DNA from: Parvularcula sp964484475
GTDB taxonomy: Bacteria > Pseudomonadota > Alphaproteobacteria > Caulobacterales > Parvularculaceae
Direction of reading: 5' to 3'
Assembly: GCA_964484475.1 (NCBI GenBank)
Contig: CAZAFU010000027.1
Location: forward strand, 1 to 28,363
Length of the DNA: 28,363 nt
Both the position numbers and the translations under genes were made by a program. Shown here piece after piece: positions 15,292-23,546 of this stretch. Every line of letters begins with the position of its first letter. The stretch's first letter is position 1. Under the pieces are notes generated by a model, which was given only the letters and a program-made list of their open reading frames with translations, searched no databases and had not been told where the DNA came from.

Positions 15292-16646
15292 TGGGCCGAA
15301 CCCTCTTCGAGAAGGTATGGGAGCGCAACGTCGTCCTGCCCGAGGAAGACGACCGCCCGGCTGTCCTCCACATCGGCCTTCATCTCATCCACGAGGTGAC
15401 GAGCCCGCAGGCTTTCACGGTCCTGAAGCAACGGGGGCTGATCGTCCGGCGTCCCGACCTGACGCTGGCGACCATCGACCATTCGGTTCCGACGCTTCCG
15501 GCCGATATCAACGGGGATCTTCCCTACGCATCCGACGCCGCGCGATTGCAGGTCGAAACCTTGCGGAGAAACTGCCGGGAACAGGGCATACCGCTTCTCG
15601 ACCTCGGTGACGAACGGCGCGGCATCGTTCACGTGGTGGGGCCGGAGCTCGGGCGGACCCGCCCGGGCATGACCGTGGTCTGCGGCGACAGCCATACCTC
15701 GACCCATGGCGCGTTCGGCGCTCTTGCCTTCGGGATCGGGACCACGGAAGTCGGCCACGTCCTCGCCACCCAGGCCCTGCTCCAGCGCCGGCCGAAGACC
15801 ATGCGTATCCACTTCGCAGGCAGACTTCATCCGGGCGTCGGGGCGAAGGACATGGCGCTGGCGATGATCCGGAAGCTGGGATCGCAGGGCGGAACCGGGT
15901 ACGTCATCGAATATACGGGCGAAGCCGTTCGTTCCCTGAGCATGGAGGGCCGCATGACCCTCTGCAACATGTCCATCGAGGCGGGCGCCCGTGCGGGATT
16001 GGTCGCCCCTGACGGGAAAACCTGGGACTACCTCGACCAGGCAGTGGGAAGCCGCCTGCTCCGTGACGGGGACCTCTGCTCCGACCCGGATGCCGCTTTT
16101 GATGCCGAGGTCACGATCGACGCATCCGCCATCACCCCGATGGTGACGTTCGGCACCTCGCCGGACGTCGCTGCCGATATCGGAGGCGTCATCGACGGCG
16201 CCAGCGAGGGCCTCGACTATATGGGGCTCGCCGGCGGTGACCCGGTCCGGGGTATCGAAGTCCAGCGGGTCTTCATCGGATCCTGTACGAACGGTCGCCT
16301 CGAAGACCTGAGGGACGCAGCTTCGGTTCTGCGAGGACGGCGGGTTGCAAGCGGCGTCCGGGCGTTGATCGTGCCCGGCTCCGAACAGGTCAAGCGCCTG
16401 GCGGAGGAGGAGGGCCTCGACCAGGTCTTCCGCGAGGCGGGGGCTGAATGGCGGGAGCCGGGGTGCTCCATGTGCATCGCCATGAACGGCGACCGCGGCG
16501 CGCCCGGTGAGACGGTGGTCTCGACCTCCAACAGGAATTTCAAAGGCCGGCAGGGTGAGGGGGTGCGGACGATCCTCGCCTCGCCCCTCACGGCCGCTGC
16601 ATCCGCAGTCGCTGGCCGCATCAGCGATCCACGGGAATTCATATGA
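15291..16646 (+). CDS. leuC: 3-Isopropylmalate dehydratase, large subunit
   Basis: Aconitase-type [4Fe-4S] subunit that with LeuD isomerises 2-isopropylmalate to 3-isopropylmalate. It has 451 residues. The cluster cysteines are visible in GSCTNGR and in PGCSMC near the C-terminus, and the substrate-side motif CGDSHTSTHGAFG is intact. The ATG overlaps the leuA stop by 1 nt and has only a weak Shine-Dalgarno, so it probably depends on translational coupling. The stop overlaps leuD (ATGA). Confidence 0.97.
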   Translation: MGRTLFEKVWERNVVLPEEDDRPAVLHIGLHLIHEVTSPQAFTVLKQRGLIVRRPDLTLATIDHSVPTLPADINGDLPYASDAARLQVETLRRNCREQGIPLLDLGDERRGIVHVVGPELGRTRPGMTVVCGDSHTSTHGAFGALAFGIGTTEVGHVLATQALLQRRPKTMRIHFAGRLHPGVGAKDMALAMIRKLGSQGGTGYVIEYTGEAVRSLSMEGRMTLCNMSIEAGARAGLVAPDGKTWDYLDQAVGSRLLRDGDLCSDPDAAFDAEVTIDASAITPMVTFGTSPDVAADIGGVIDGASEGLDYMGLAGGDPVRGIEVQRVFIGSCTNGRLEDLRDAASVLRGRRVASGVRALIVPGSEQVKRLAEEEGLDQVFREAGAEWREPGCSMCIAMNGDRGAPGETVVSTSNRNFKGRQGEGVRTILASPLTAAASAVAGRISDPREFI

Positions 16647-17221
16647 GTATGGAAAGCTTCCAGCGGCTCTCGAGCCGGATCTTCACCCTGCCCGAAGCCA
16701 ATATCGATACCGATCAGATCATCCCGGCCCGCTTTCTCACGGCGGTCGACCGTGAGGGGCTCGCCGGGGCCTGTTTTCATGACTGGCGGTTCGGTCCGGG
16801 CGGTGTGCTGACGGCCCATCCACTCAATGAACTCGATGTCGGAACCCACCGCATCCTGGTCGCCGGGCACAATTTCGGGTGCGGATCGTCCCGCGAGCAT
16901 GCGCCCTGGGCACTTCTTGCCTTCGGCTTTCGCGCGGTCATCAGCACGGGCATCGCCGACATCTTCACGTCGAACGCCCTGAAGAACGGCCTCCTGCCCA
17001 TTGAAGTCGATGCCGGGCTGCACAGGCGCCTGCTGGCGTCAGGAGGCGAGGCACTGGAGATCGACCTCGAAAGGGAATGCCTCCGGTTCGGAGGCGAAGA
17101 GACAGGCTTTTCGATCGAACCGTTCGCACGCCGCTGCCTTCTTGCGGGAGAGGACAGCCTCGACGTCCTCATCGGGGCGCTGCCCGAAATCGAAGCCTTC
17201 GAAGCGGAAAAGCCGTTCTGA
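16643..17221 (+). CDS. leuD: 3-Isopropylmalate dehydratase, small subunit
   Basis: Swivel-domain partner of LeuC. It has 192 residues, close to the typical ~200. The motifs PEANIDTDQIIPARFL near the N-terminus and NFGCGSSREHAPWAL are diagnostic for LeuD. The first ATG (16643) overlaps the leuC stop; a second in-frame ATG at 16649 is also possible. leuB begins on the last base of the stop codon. Confidence 0.97.
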   Translation: MSMESFQRLSSRIFTLPEANIDTDQIIPARFLTAVDREGLAGACFHDWRFGPGGVLTAHPLNELDVGTHRILVAGHNFGCGSSREHAPWALLAFGFRAVISTGIADIFTSNALKNGLLPIEVDAGLHRRLLASGGEALEIDLERECLRFGGEETGFSIEPFARRCLLAGEDSLDVLIGALPEIEAFEAEKPF

Positions 17222-18258
17222 TGTTCCGTATCGTCTCATTGCCCGGCGACGGTATCGGTCCTGAAGTCACGGCAGCGGCACTTGGCGTCATGGAGCTCGC
17301 CGCGAGCCGCTTCGGTTTCGGGTTCGAGGTGGTCGAACACCTGGTTGGCGGGGCCGCGATCGACGCGGTCGGCGACCCCCTGCCCTCAAGGAGCCTCGAG
17401 GCATGCCGCACTGCGGACGCCGTCTTCCTCGGCGCGGTCGGCGGGCCGAAGTGGTCCGGAGGAGGTCCGAGGCCGGAGCAAGGCCTCCTGAAGCTTCGTT
17501 CGGAGCTTGGGCTTTTCGCCAATCTCCGGCCGGTCAGGGTCATGCCGGGTCTCGAGGCGTTTTCGCCCCTGAGAGACCCGGACGGAATGGACCTGATGAT
17601 CGTGCGTGAGCTGACGGGCGGGCTGTACTTCGGCGCGAAGGAAGAGGGAAGCGAGGCGGCGAGCGATCTCTGCCCCTACAGCAAGGACGAAGTGGAACGG
17701 TTGGCAAGGATCGGTTTCGAGCTGGCTTCCTCCCGCCGCGGCAGGCTCGCTTCGGTCGACAAGGCCAATGTTCTTGCGACCTCACGGCTATGGAGGCGGA
17801 CCGTGGACGCGGTGAGCGCGGACTACCCTGACGTCGAGGTGGAGCATGTCCTGGTCGATGCCATGAGCATGCACCTGGTGACCCGGCCGGGCGCTTACGA
17901 TGTGATCGTCACGGAGAACCTCTTCGGCGACATTCTCTCCGATGAAGCCGCCGCGATCTCGGGTTCGATCGGACTTGCCGCCTCCGCTTCTCTCGGAGCC
18001 GCCGGCGCGGCCGGCCTCTACGAACCGGTCCATGGTTCCGCCCCCGATATTGCCGGGACCGGGGCGGCGAACCCCCTTGGCGCGATCCTCTCCGGAGCGC
18101 TCCTCCTGCGGCGCAGCGCAGGCCGGCCCGATATCGGCGAGGCTATCGAAAGCGCGGTCGAAAAGGCTCTGGCTTCGGGTGTCAGGACGCGAGATCTCGG
18201 GGGTACGGCAACGACGGACGAGATGACATCCGCTGTCGCCAGCGCCCTCGCTTCATAG
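17221..18258 (+). CDS. leuB: 3-Isopropylmalate dehydrogenase
   Basis: NAD+-dependent oxidative decarboxylase giving 2-ketoisocaproate, the leucine precursor. It has 345 residues. Family motifs include LPGDGIGPEV, the substrate arginines in LRSELGLFANLRPVR, the metal/catalytic segment SVDKANVL and DILSDEAA, and the cofactor loop EPVHGSAPDIAG with Asp, as expected for NAD+. It is the last gene of the nine-gene operon; ilvE (aminotransferase) is not present. The final codons overlap an inverted repeat that is also a candidate operator for the next gene. Confidence 0.97.
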   Translation: MFRIVSLPGDGIGPEVTAAALGVMELAASRFGFGFEVVEHLVGGAAIDAVGDPLPSRSLEACRTADAVFLGAVGGPKWSGGGPRPEQGLLKLRSELGLFANLRPVRVMPGLEAFSPLRDPDGMDLMIVRELTGGLYFGAKEEGSEAASDLCPYSKDEVERLARIGFELASSRRGRLASVDKANVLATSRLWRRTVDAVSADYPDVEVEHVLVDAMSMHLVTRPGAYDVIVTENLFGDILSDEAAAISGSIGLAASASLGAAGAAGLYEPVHGSAPDIAGTGAANPLGAILSGALLLRRSAGRPDIGEAIESAVEKALASGVRTRDLGGTATTDEMTSAVASALAS

Positions 18259-18271
18259 GCTGCACCTATGA
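18253..18271. promoter_or_regulatory. Candidate OxyR/LysR-type operator over leuB stop
   Basis: TCATAGG (18253-18259) and CCTATGA (18265-18271) form a perfect 7-bp inverted repeat. Its core is ATAG-N7-CTAT (18255-18269), the half-operator described for OxyR, and it also satisfies the general LysR T-N11-A rule. The expected second half, one N7 spacer downstream, is not well matched. The site spans the leuB stop codon and ends 53 nt before the LysR-type start, so autoregulation is plausible. As RNA it is also a 7-bp hairpin at the end of leuB, but only TTATAT follows, so it is weak as a terminator. Confidence 0.45.
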
Positions 18272-18323
18272 TTATATCGCAGAAGCCCTTTTCGGTCCTA
18301 TCGGCTTCGACTAAGGCGAGGGC

Positions 18324-19247
18324 ATGGCGAACGATATCACTCTCAAACAGCTCCGCTATTTGACGGCCCTCGCGCGGACATCGAGCTTCAGGCGCGGCGC
18401 GGAGGAATGCGGCATCAGCCAACCCTCCTTCAGCGCGCAGATCAAACTGCTCGAGGAGCGGTTGGGCACGCGCCTTGCCGAGAGGGGCAACGGGCCCGTG
18501 GTCATCACCCCGACGGGACGGGAGGTGGTCGCAGGAGCGATCGATGTCCTCGACCGGGTCGACGCGCTGACGAAAAGTGCGGGGACCGGCGGCCTGTCAG
18601 GGATGCTGAGCCTCGGCGTCAAGGCGACCCTCGGGCCCTACCTCCTGCCGCAGGTGGTCAGGCGGCTGCACCAGACGCACCCAGACCTGAGGCTCTTCAT
18701 CAGGGAAGCGGCGCCGGTCGATCTCGAGCGTGAGCTTCGCGAGGGCCTGCACGACATCATCCTCGCCCAGCTCCCACTCGGGTCCGCCGAGCTGCAGACC
18801 GCACGTCTTTTTCGAGAGCCCCTCTATCTAGCGGTCGCGTCCGACCACCCCCTAGCCGAGCGGGAAGAATTCCAGCCCTCCGATCTTGCGGGACTGGACG
18901 TTCTCACATTGTCCTCGCGCTACCACCTGCACGATCAGGTCCTCAGGCTTTGCCACGAGCACGGGGCGCGCCTGAGACGGGACTACGAGGGGACCAGTCT
19001 CGACGCCCTTCGGCAGATGGTCGGGATGGGTCTCGGCGCGACATTCCTTCCCGGGCTCTACGTCACGTCGGAGGTTCGCGGCGAAGGAGACGTGGCGATC
19101 CTGCGTCCCAAGGGGGCCGCTCTCTTCCGATCCATCGGCCTCGCCTGGCGGAAGAGTTCGGGCGAGACGGACGCGAAGGCCGCGCTCGAAGACGCAATCC
19201 TCGCGGTCGTGCGCCACGGGCACAAATCGACCATCCCCGAGCGCTGA
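18324..19247 (+). CDS. OxyR-like LysR-family regulator with altered redox site
   Basis: LysR-type regulator of 307 residues: winged helix-turn-helix at the N-terminus (LKQLRYLTALARTSSFRRGA, then CGISQPSFSAQI), linker helix, and a periplasmic-binding-protein-like effector domain. The effector domain is OxyR-like, notably TSLDALRQMVGMGLGATFLP. In E. coli OxyR the peroxide-reactive Cys199 and partner Cys208 flank a D-Q pair. Aligning on that pair here (residues 204-205), the first position is His201 and only Cys210 remains. So this protein either senses something else or works without the disulfide switch. Shine-Dalgarno GGCGAGGG precedes the ATG. It is encoded 65 nt after leuB, so read-through from the BCAA operon is possible. 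Confidence 0.87.
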   Translation: MANDITLKQLRYLTALARTSSFRRGAEECGISQPSFSAQIKLLEERLGTRLAERGNGPVVITPTGREVVAGAIDVLDRVDALTKSAGTGGLSGMLSLGVKATLGPYLLPQVVRRLHQTHPDLRLFIREAAPVDLERELREGLHDIILAQLPLGSAELQTARLFREPLYLAVASDHPLAEREEFQPSDLAGLDVLTLSSRYHLHDQVLRLCHEHGARLRRDYEGTSLDALRQMVGMGLGATFLPGLYVTSEVRGEGDVAILRPKGAALFRSIGLAWRKSSGETDAKAALEDAILAVVRHGHKSTIPER

Positions 19248-19259
19248 GCCCGCGTCATA

Positions 19260-19292
19260 CCGCCCCGGCAGGCCGTCCGAACGGCGGGGCGG
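19260..19292 (+). terminator. GC-rich hairpin after LysR-type gene
   Basis: A perfect 8-bp stem, CCGCCCCG (19260-19267) with CGGGGCGG (19285-19292), encloses a further CCGT/ACGG stem (19273-19276/19281-19284). It starts 12 nt past the stop codon. No T-run follows, so it may be a 3'-end structure or factor-dependent terminator. Confidence 0.45.
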
Positions 19293-19331
19293 CCGCCCGT
19301 GTCTGTCCTATGCTTACGCGAGGAGACGAAG

Positions 19332-20339
19332 ATGCGGACAGTCGTGATCACGGGAGGGAGCGCCGGTATCGGACGAGCCGCCGCACGCGCCTTTGCGAAA
19401 CGGAACTACCGCATAGGCGTCATCGCGAGGGGAGAAGGCCGCCTCGAGGACACCGCCCGGGAACTGGAAGCCATCGGCGTCCCCTGCCACACCGTGAGCG
19501 CGGATGTCGCCGATCCCCAGGCGGTCGAACAGGCCGCCTCGGCCATCGAGGAAGCGCTCGGTCCAATCGAAGTCTGGGTCAACAACGCGATGACCACGGT
19601 CATCGCACCGTTCGACGATGTCGATGCGGATGAATTCCGCCGCGTCACGGAGGTCAACTATCTCGGGCAGGTCCATGGGATGAAGGCGGCGCTCAAACGC
19701 ATGAAGCCCCGGGGGCTAGGCGCCATCGTCAATATCGGCTCGGGGCTCGCCTATCGGGCGATACCGCTCCAGGCGGCCTACTGCGCGAGCAAGCATGCGG
19801 TGAAGGCCGCGACGGAAGCACTGAGAACCGAACTCAGGCATGAGCGCAGCCCGGTCACCGTTTCCCTGGTCCATCCTTCCGGGATCAACACACCCCAATT
19901 CAGCTGGGCACGGACGAGCCTGCCGCACAGGCCCCAGCCGACAGAACCGATCTATCCCCCCGAATCCGTGGCCCGGGCCATCGTCCAGGCAGCCGAGACG
20001 GGTGCGAAAGAGCTGTTCGTCGGGCTTCCCGCTTTCGCCGTATCGACACTCGCGCCCCTCATGCCGGAAGTCACCGACCGCCAGCTCGCCTCATCGGGCT
20101 GGGACGACCAGACATCGGACCTCGAGAAGACGCAGGCGAACAAGGAAGATGGCTACACGGAAGACCCCGCCGCAGGCCACGAAGCGGCCCACGGCGCCTT
20201 CGATCACAAGATGAGGGATGACGCCGCGATCATCGATGGCGATCAGGGGCGGTTTGGCCTCTTCGCAGCCGGGATCGGTGTGGCTCTCCTCGCGGGGGCA
20301 GCCCTCGAGAAGGCCCGGCGGCGACTGACCCCGCTCTAG
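19332..20339 (+). CDS. Classical short-chain dehydrogenase with C-terminal membrane segment
   Basis: NAD(P)-dependent SDR of 335 residues. The cofactor motif TGGSAGIG is at residues 7-14, NNA at 84-86, and the catalytic Ser137, Tyr150 and Lys154 are in place (YCASK). About 80 residues follow the ~250-residue catalytic fold: an acidic, polar linker, then a hydrophobic run at about 309-325 and a basic tail (EKARRR), suggesting a membrane anchor. The substrate is unknown. ATG 19332 has AGGAGA 6-7 nt upstream and begins exactly at the Rossmann strand; a GTG at 19299 in frame is less likely. It is convergent with the radical SAM gene, 8 nt apart. I see no evidence tying it to the arsenic genes other than position. 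Confidence 0.88.
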   Translation: MRTVVITGGSAGIGRAAARAFAKRNYRIGVIARGEGRLEDTARELEAIGVPCHTVSADVADPQAVEQAASAIEEALGPIEVWVNNAMTTVIAPFDDVDADEFRRVTEVNYLGQVHGMKAALKRMKPRGLGAIVNIGSGLAYRAIPLQAAYCASKHAVKAATEALRTELRHERSPVTVSLVHPSGINTPQFSWARTSLPHRPQPTEPIYPPESVARAIVQAAETGAKELFVGLPAFAVSTLAPLMPEVTDRQLASSGWDDQTSDLEKTQANKEDGYTEDPAAGHEAAHGAFDHKMRDDAAIIDGDQGRFGLFAAGIGVALLAGAALEKARRRLTPL

Positions 20340-20347
20340 GGGGACGC

Positions 20348-21376
20348 CTACCCGCCGCAACTCGCCCCACCGAGAACGCAGAAGCGCGAGCAGTGCGGAT
20401 GGTTGAGACGAACCTCGCCCGAAGCTTCCTTGAGAGTGTCCCCCAGGTCGAAATCCTCCTCATAGGGAAGGAGCGTGCAGGCGGCGACGCGTGGACGGTC
20501 CTCGCCCTTGCGTTTGACCACCATGCGGCTCGATGAGCACATCACCGCGGACTTCGGAAGGTCGAGGATATCCCAGCAGCCCTCCGAGACCTCCGGGGTG
20601 TCGAGCCGTTTATCCATTTCGGGGAAGACGACCAGTGCTTCCGGATCATCGAGATCGAGCTTGACGCCCAGTTCGACCATCAGGGCCTGGTATCCCGCCC
20701 TGGCCTCTTCCATCGTTTCGTCCGCAAGCTGACGTCCGGCCACGGCGATGCGGAATCCCCCGCTCGCCAGCCAACGCAGGCCATCGACAGCTTTGTTCCA
20801 GGTGTTCTCGCCCCGCTCTGCCTCATGGGCAGCCCGGGTATGGTGATCGAGACTGACCCGCAATGTGAGACTGTCGCCGAAACGCTCACGCAGGGCAAGC
20901 AGCTCGCTCTCGAAGCGGCGCATGGGACGCATGGCATTGGTCAGCACGAGGACGTCGTAACCACGTGACAATGTCTCTTCGAGGATCGCCAGCATGTGAC
21001 GGTTCATGAACGGCTCGCCGCCGGTGAAACCCACCAGCCGGGTGCCGAGCCCCTCCCGCTCGATTTCATCGAGATAGCCGGTCACCTCGTCCAGGGTGAT
21101 GTAGACGAGCGCGTCATTGGTCGGAGAGCTCTCGATATAGCAGGTCGCGCAGGCAAGGTTGCAGAGCGTCCCCGTGTTGAACCACAGGGTCTCGAGAGAG
21201 GAGAGGGGCACGAAAGCCCGCTCGGCCCCGCTCTTGGTCCTGTGAGGATCTTCGAACTTGCCGCGGTCGAGGACGGCGCCATCGCGGCGGAAAGGGGAGA
21301 GCAGGGGGTCGGGGAAATGAACCATAGGAGGATTTTCGCTGCCGGGCAGCGCGGAGTTACGCGACGCTGTAACCAT
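20348..21376 (-). CDS. Radical SAM protein, divergent from arsM
   Basis: Radical S-adenosylmethionine enzyme of 342 residues. The [4Fe-4S] motif CNLACATC (Cys72, 76, 79; CX3CX2C) is followed by the GGEP motif (TGGEP, residues 118-122). The C-terminal part has further cysteines (VAACTLLPY, PHCSRFC, ASCGG), which could bind auxiliary Fe-S clusters, SPASM-like. It does not show the CNQxCxHCHV-type N-terminus I expect for ArsS, the radical SAM enzyme of arsenosugar synthesis. Its position, divergent from arsM with 65 nt between, suggests co-regulation and perhaps an equivalent step; that is inference. The start is ATG 21376 or the in-frame ATG 21325; neither has a clear Shine-Dalgarno on this strand. 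Confidence 0.85.
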   Translation of the reverse strand: MVTASRNSALPGSENPPMVHFPDPLLSPFRRDGAVLDRGKFEDPHRTKSGAERAFVPLSSLETLWFNTGTLCNLACATCYIESSPTNDALVYITLDEVTGYLDEIEREGLGTRLVGFTGGEPFMNRHMLAILEETLSRGYDVLVLTNAMRPMRRFESELLALRERFGDSLTLRVSLDHHTRAAHEAERGENTWNKAVDGLRWLASGGFRIAVAGRQLADETMEEARAGYQALMVELGVKLDLDDPEALVVFPEMDKRLDTPEVSEGCWDILDLPKSAVMCSSSRMVVKRKGEDRPRVAACTLLPYEEDFDLGDTLKEASGEVRLNHPHCSRFCVLGGASCGG

Positions 21377-21441
21377 GGTGTCCCGCCGGCGAACCTGTCA
21401 AAGGAAGAATATCGCATCACGATCTGACGGAGGGGTCATCC
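21377..21441. promoter_or_regulatory. Divergent promoter region, radical SAM / arsM
   Basis: Only 65 nt separate the two divergent starts, so both promoters must lie here or inside the coding ends. The centre is AT-richer (AAAGGAAGAATATCGCATCACG). The arsM Shine-Dalgarno GGAGGGG precedes its ATG. I could not find an ArsR-type inverted repeat, and there is no arsR gene in the window. Confidence 0.4.
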
Positions 21442-22500
21442 ATGGACCAGACAGCGGCGCTTCAGAATGCCCAGCGCTATTACGGCGAGGTCCTGCAAGG
21501 GTCCTCGGATCTCCGGACCGATGCCTGCTGCACGGCCGAAGCGCCCCCCGAGGCCATTCGACGCGCCCTGTCCAACGTCCACGAGGAGGTGACGTCGCGT
21601 TATTACGGGTGCGGCCTGGTTGCGCCCGAAGCGCTCGAAGGCCTCTGCGTCCTCGACCTCGGTTCAGGGAGCGGACAGGACGCCTACGTCCTCGCCCAGC
21701 TGGTCGGGCCGAATGGCCGGGTGGTCGGCGTCGATGCGACACCGGCCCAGCTCGAGATCGCCGAAAGGAACAAGGCGTGGCACGCGGAACGTTTCGGCTA
21801 TGCCAATGTCGATTTCGTCGAAGGCGACATCGAACGGCTGGGGGAACTCGGCCTCGATCAGGGGAGCTTCGACATCATCGTGTCGAACTGCGTCATCAAC
21901 CTCGTCCAGGACAAGAGAGCGGTCTTTGAAGGGGCTTTCCGGCTCCTGAGGGAGGGCGGAGAGATGTATTTCTCCGACGTCTATGCCGACAGGCGTGTTC
22001 CCGAGGCGTTGCAGAAGGACCCCGTGCTGCACGGCGAGTGTCTCTCGGGCGCCCTCTACTGGGGCGACTTCGACAGGCTCGCCCGTGAGGCGGGTTTTGC
22101 CGATCCTCGCCTTGTCACCCACCGCCCCCTCGTGATCGGCGACCCGGAGCAGGCCGCGAAAGTGGAAGGCTACACCTTCACCTCCGCCACCTACCGGCTC
22201 TTCAAGATCCGCGAGCTCGAGCCGCGCTGCGAGGACTACGGACAGGCCGTCCGCTACAAGGGCACGGTCCCCGGCCACGAGCGGGCTTTCGTTCTTGACG
22301 GTCATCACCTCATCGAGGCGGGGCGGGCCTTTCCGGTCTGCGGCAACACCTGGCGTATGCTGAAGGACACGCGGTTCGCGGAACATTTCGATTTCTACGG
22401 CGATTTCTCGAACCACTTCGGGATCTTCAGGGGCTGCGGCGTCGAAAACCCCTACCGGGCCCAGGACGACGAAACGGCGATGACCAATGGCTGCTGCTGA
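21442..22500 (+). CDS. arsM: Arsenite S-adenosylmethionine methyltransferase
   Basis: Methylates As(III) stepwise to mono-, di- and trimethylated arsenicals with SAM. It has 352 residues, the long form with a C-terminal ArsM domain. The SAM motif LDLGSGSGQD lies at 72-81. Four conserved cysteines are visible: Cys29 (DACC), Cys57 (YYGCGL), Cys150 (SNCVINL) and Cys200 (GECLSG). Their spacing is close to Cys44, 72, 174 and 224 of the Cyanidioschyzon enzyme, so As(III) binding and catalysis should be intact. The chain ends in GCC, a cysteine pair seen in many ArsM tails. It overlaps the next gene by 14 nt and leads a four-gene operon, in which dimethylarsenite would be the likely product passed on. 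Confidence 0.94.
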   Translation: MDQTAALQNAQRYYGEVLQGSSDLRTDACCTAEAPPEAIRRALSNVHEEVTSRYYGCGLVAPEALEGLCVLDLGSGSGQDAYVLAQLVGPNGRVVGVDATPAQLEIAERNKAWHAERFGYANVDFVEGDIERLGELGLDQGSFDIIVSNCVINLVQDKRAVFEGAFRLLREGGEMYFSDVYADRRVPEALQKDPVLHGECLSGALYWGDFDRLAREAGFADPRLVTHRPLVIGDPEQAAKVEGYTFTSATYRLFKIRELEPRCEDYGQAVRYKGTVPGHERAFVLDGHHLIEAGRAFPVCGNTWRMLKDTRFAEHFDFYGDFSNHFGIFRGCGVENPYRAQDDETAMTNGCC

Positions 22501-23545
22501 AGCGGGACGTCTGCGGATCCTTCTGACCGGAGCGGCCGGCCTTCTCGGCGGCGAGATCGCGGGTCGGCTCCACGCCCGTGGGCATCAGGTGACCGGCCTC
22601 GTGAACCGCAACCCGGACATCCGCAGCAATGACGGGGAGCCTGTCTCCATCGAGACGGTTCGTGGCGATATCACCGATCCCGGCTTCGGTCTTGATGAAA
22701 GTGTACGGAGAGATCTCGCTGCGCGCATCGATCTCGTGATCCACTGCGCCGCGATCACGGATTTCACCGAGGAAAACGATAGCCACCGGGCCGTCAATCT
22801 CGAAGGGACGCGCCATGTCCTCGCCTTCGCGGACGAGGCCGGAGCGAAGCTCCTGCATGTCTCGACGGCCTATGTCTGCGGAGACCGGGACGGGCCGATC
22901 CTCGAGGATGAACTCCTGTGCGGGCAGGGCTTCACGAACGGCTATGAAGCGACCAAGGCCAGGGCCGAAGCCTTGGTGCGGGAAAGCGCCGTTCCCCACG
23001 TGGTTGCGCGCCCTGCCATCGTTCTCGGCGATCATCCCGAGGGACGCACACGGAGCTTCGATACCATCTATCCGATCCTGAAGGTTTTCGCGGAGGGTCT
23101 CGTCACGAGGATGCCGGCCCATCCCGCAGCGACCCTCAACCTGGTGCCGATCGATTACGTGACCTCTGGCATCGTCGAACTGGTCGAGCGGTTCGATGAA
23201 GCGAGGGGCCGGACCTTCCATCTTGTCGCCAATGAACCGACGCCGCTGTCTGCGTTCCCCGAAACCCTCGGCAGGTTCGAAGGCCTCGCAAGACCGCAAT
23301 GGGTACCGCCGGAAAGCTTCGATCCATCCGATCTCAGCGCGATGGAACGGCGTTTCTTCGAAAGGGGGGCGGCGGTCTATGCGGGCTACTTCACGCGCGC
23401 ACCGCGGTTCGACGACCGCAACTTCCGCAAGCTGACGGGCCGCCAATGCCCATCGACGGAGGATGGGTGGTGGGAACGCCTCGTCAGCTTCGCGATCGAT
23501 GAGGGCTTCATCCGTATTCGTCCTCCCCGCAAGGCGAGAGCCTGA
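22487..23545 (+). CDS. Extended SDR / NAD-dependent epimerase-like protein
   Basis: Extended short-chain dehydrogenase of 352 residues with Rossmann motif TGAAGLLG (residues 14-21). Catalytic Ser126 (VSTAYVCG), Tyr153 and Lys157 (YEATK) are present. The pattern is closer to thioester-reductase or sterol-dehydrogenase-like SDRs than to sugar epimerases, but the substrate cannot be named. It is embedded between arsM (14-nt overlap) and the two glycosyltransferases (1-nt gap), so it very likely acts in the same pathway. Possible roles are reduction or oxidation of an arsenosugar or arsenolipid intermediate. The ATG at 22487 has no strong Shine-Dalgarno, and coupling to arsM translation is likely. 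Confidence 0.87.
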   Translation: MAAAEAGRLRILLTGAAGLLGGEIAGRLHARGHQVTGLVNRNPDIRSNDGEPVSIETVRGDITDPGFGLDESVRRDLAARIDLVIHCAAITDFTEENDSHRAVNLEGTRHVLAFADEAGAKLLHVSTAYVCGDRDGPILEDELLCGQGFTNGYEATKARAEALVRESAVPHVVARPAIVLGDHPEGRTRSFDTIYPILKVFAEGLVTRMPAHPAATLNLVPIDYVTSGIVELVERFDEARGRTFHLVANEPTPLSAFPETLGRFEGLARPQWVPPESFDPSDLSAMERRFFERGAAVYAGYFTRAPRFDDRNFRKLTGRQCPSTEDGWWERLVSFAIDEGFIRIRPPRKARA

Positions 23546-23546
23546 G

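Noticed and set aside
20348..21376. Calling the radical SAM gene arsS
   Set aside because: The cysteine motif context does not match the ArsS pattern I know; the association is positional, so no symbol was given.
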